In this document: piece after piece, positions 62,220-64,000 of the stretch
Layout of the letters: each line of letters begins with the position of its first letter
How positions within the stretch are numbered: position 1 is the first letter of the stretch
Source: Cellulomonas sp. ES6
GTDB lineage: Bacteria > Actinomycetota > Actinomycetes > Actinomycetales > Cellulomonadaceae
Length of the DNA: 64,000 nt
Reading direction: 5' to 3'
Assembly: GCF_030053835.1 (NCBI RefSeq)
Contig: NZ_CP125655.1
Coordinates: forward strand, 3,410,001 to 3,474,000
Notes under the pieces: model-generated
The model's database searches: none
Told to the model about the DNA's origin: nothing
Seen by the model: the letters and a program-made list of their open reading frames with translations, nothing else
Made by a program: the position numbers and the translations under genes

Positions 62220-64000
62220 ATGCCTGCCGACGACCTGCTCGACGCCCTCGACCCCGACCAGCGCGAGGTCGCCCGTGCGCTGACCGGGCCGGTGTGCGTG
62301 CTCGCGGGCGCGGGGACGGGCAAGACGCGCGCCATCACCCACCGCATCGCGTACGGCGTGCGGACGGGCGCGTACGCGCCGACCAGCGTGCTCGCGGTGA
62401 CGTTCACCGCGCGCGCCGCGGGCGAGATGCGCACCCGGCTGCGGGACCTCGGCGTCGCGGGCGTCCAGGCGCGGACGTTCCACTCCGCCGCGCTGCGCCA
62501 GCTCCGCTACTTCTGGCCGAAGGTCGTGGGCGGGGCCGTGCCGTCCGTCCTCGCCCAGAAGGCGCCCGTGGTCGCCGACGCCTGCCACCGGCTGGGCCTG
62601 GCGGTGGACCGCGTCTCGGTGCGGGACCTCGCGTCGGAGATCGAGTGGGCCAAGGTCTCGCGCATCACCGCCGAGGACTACGTGCGCGCGGCAGCCGCCG
62701 CGGACCGGCCCGCGCCGGCGGGGCACGACCACCACGCGGTCGCGCGGCTCATCACGGCGTACGAGGACGCCAAGGACGCGCGCGGCGTCATGGACATGGA
62801 GGACATCCTCTGGCTGCTCGCCGGGATGCTGGTCGAGAACGGCGCCGTCGCCGACGAGGTGCGGCGCCAGTACCGCCGGTTCGTCGTCGACGAGTACCAG
62901 GACATCTCCCCGCTGCAGAAGTTCCTGCTCGAGCAGTGGCTCGGCGGGCGCGACGAGCTGTGCGTGGTCGGCGACCCGAGCCAGACGATCTACTCGTTCG
63001 CCGGCGCGACGCCGCACTACCTGACGCGGTTCACCGCCGAGCACCCGCAGGCCCAGGTCGTGCGCCTCGTGCGCGACTACCGCTCGACGCCCCAGGTGGT
63101 CGGGCTCGCGAACGAGGTGCTGCGCCGGGCCCCGAAGGACCGCTCCGCGCGCTGGGAGCCGCTGGAGCTCGTCGCTCAGCGGCCGTCGGCGGGCCCGGTC
63201 AGGTTCGCCGTGTACGACGACGACGAGGCGGAGGCCGCCGGCGTCGCGACCCGCATCGGGCGGCTGGTCGCCGCCGGGACGCGGCCCAGCGAGATCGCGG
63301 TGCTGTACCGCACCAACGCGCAGTCCGAGGCGTTCGAGCAGGCGCTCGCCGCGGTGGGCATCGGGTACGTGCTGCGTGGCGGCGAGCGGTTCTTCGCCCG
63401 GCAGGAGGTCCGCGACGCGATCGTGAGGCTGCGCGGCGCGGCGCTCGCGGCGGACCCGGAGACCCCGATGCCGGAGACCGTCCGCGACGCGCTGCGGTCC
63501 GCCGGCTGGTCCGACGAGCCGCCCGCGGCGCGCGGTGCGTCGCGCGAGCGGTGGGACACCCTGCACGCGCTGGTGGCGCTCGCGGACGACCTCGCGGCGG
63601 CCGCCGGGCGCACCGGCGGAACGGCGACCGTCGCCGACCTCGTCGCGGACCTCGACGAGCGCGCGGCCGCGCAGCACGCCCCCACCGTCGAGGGCGTGAC
63701 GCTCGCCTCGCTGCACGCCGCCAAGGGCCTCGAGTGGGACGCCGTGTTCCTCACGGGCCTGTCCGAGGGGCTGGTCCCGTGGGCGTCGGCCGACACGGCG
63801 GGCGACGTCGCGGAGGAGCGGCGGCTGCTCTACGTCGGCATCACCCGCGCCCGCGCGCACCTGGAGCTCTCGTACGCGCGGTCGCGCACGCCGGGCGGGC
63901 GGGCCACGCGCCGCCGCTCCCGGTTCCTGGACGGCCTGTGGCCGCAGGAGGGCCGCGCGCGGTTCGGCGACGGACGGGCCCGGTCGGCCCCGCGCCTCAC
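62220..64000 (+). CDS. uvrD2: UvrD2-type ATP-dependent DNA helicase (5' part, runs off the window)
   Basis: 593 codons without stop to the window end. Superfamily 1A helicase: LAGAGTGKTRAITHRIA (I), FTARAAGEMRTRL (Ia), FVVDEYQDISPLQKFL (II), VVGDPSQTIYSFAGA (III), RDYRSTPQVVGLANEVL (IV), LHAAKGLEWDAVFLTGL (V), RRLLYVGITRARAHLEL (VI). The order with mycoredoxin and nudC points to UvrD2; the HRDC domain expected at the C-terminus lies beyond the window. ATG 62220 is 7 nt after GAGGAT, with no ribosome-binding site. Confidence 0.93.
   Translation, partial: MPADDLLDALDPDQREVARALTGPVCVLAGAGTGKTRAITHRIAYGVRTGAYAPTSVLAVTFTARAAGEMRTRLRDLGVAGVQARTFHSAALRQLRYFWPKVVGGAVPSVLAQKAPVVADACHRLGLAVDRVSVRDLASEIEWAKVSRITAEDYVRAAAAADRPAPAGHDHHAVARLITAYEDAKDARGVMDMEDILWLLAGMLVENGAVADEVRRQYRRFVVDEYQDISPLQKFLLEQWLGGRDELCVVGDPSQTIYSFAGATPHYLTRFTAEHPQAQVVRLVRDYRSTPQVVGLANEVLRRAPKDRSARWEPLELVAQRPSAGPVRFAVYDDDEAEAAGVATRIGRLVAAGTRPSEIAVLYRTNAQSEAFEQALAAVGIGYVLRGGERFFARQEVRDAIVRLRGAALAADPETPMPETVRDALRSAGWSDEPPAARGASRERWDTLHALVALADDLAAAAGRTGGTATVADLVADLDERAAAQHAPTVEGVTLASLHAAKGLEWDAVFLTGLSEGLVPWASADTAGDVAEERRLLYVGITRARAHLELSYARSRTPGGRATRRRSRFLDGLWPQEGRARFGDGRARSAPRL

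Overview
The window is a stretch of very high-GC chromosome (I estimate well above 70 % GC; not computed) with dense genes on both strands. It most resembles a Cellulomonas-type actinobacterium (Micrococcales). The signs are an adnA/adnB helicase-nuclease pair, a mycoredoxin, DUF3017, DUF3107 and DUF6350 family proteins, NADP isocitrate dehydrogenase of the ~405-residue type, many GTG starts, and many genes whose start codon lies 6-8 nt after a TANNNT-like -10 box (leaderless transcripts). The genus is inferred. No phage, insertion sequence, CRISPR array, tRNA or rRNA was recognised.

Layout. 1-7.1 kb: end of sucC, sucD, a DUF6350 membrane protein, a small membrane-protein gene that looks frameshifted, then purN, a ZTP riboswitch, purH and a ROK regulator. 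7-8.8 kb: a leftward operon of membrane protein, XRE repressor and quinone-oxidoreductase-like enzyme behind twin operators. 8.8-15.3 kb: a sugar ABC transporter (binding protein and two permeases, no ATPase) with a GH38 alpha-mannosidase. 15.4-24.7 kb: a thioredoxin-fold membrane protein, a ferredoxin-reductase-like flavoenzyme, DUF3017, an aquaporin-family channel, icd, a second ROK regulator with an orphan ABC ATPase, purU and a GNAT enzyme. 24.8-27.1 kb: a second ZTP riboswitch, glyA and folD. 27.1-31.1 kb: a 143-bp palindromic repeat pair, then a leftward operon of MalY-type lyase, NCS1 permease and cysteine hydrolase. 31.2-35.4 kb: xth, a membrane protein, and an MFS exporter with a divergent ArsR-type regulator.

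35.4-38.7 kb: leftward galactose operon of DeoR regulator, galT and galK. 38.7-46.9 kb: Mrp ATPase, DUF1003, an MgtE_N/CBS protein, a stress-protein homologue, aminopeptidase P, a PHP phosphoesterase, MarC and a DUF2236 protein. 46.9-52.2 kb: DEAD-box helicase, MFS transporter, ferritin-like protein, DUF3107 and TetR. 52.3-64 kb: adnA, adnB, an aminoglycoside-phosphotransferase-fold protein, nudC, mycoredoxin and the 5' part of a uvrD2-type helicase. This last block matches the mycobacterial Rv3198-Rv3208 neighbourhood in content.

Working together: purN, purH, glyA, folD and purU form a purine/one-carbon set. purH and glyA-folD each carry their own ZTP/ZMP-sensing leader, so low 10-formyl-THF (which raises ZMP, the PurH substrate) should induce both. 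The gal operon and the ABC/mannosidase operon handle sugars. The end of the window is devoted to DNA break processing and thiol/NAD maintenance. Strong hairpins without U-tracts sit at most convergent gene ends.
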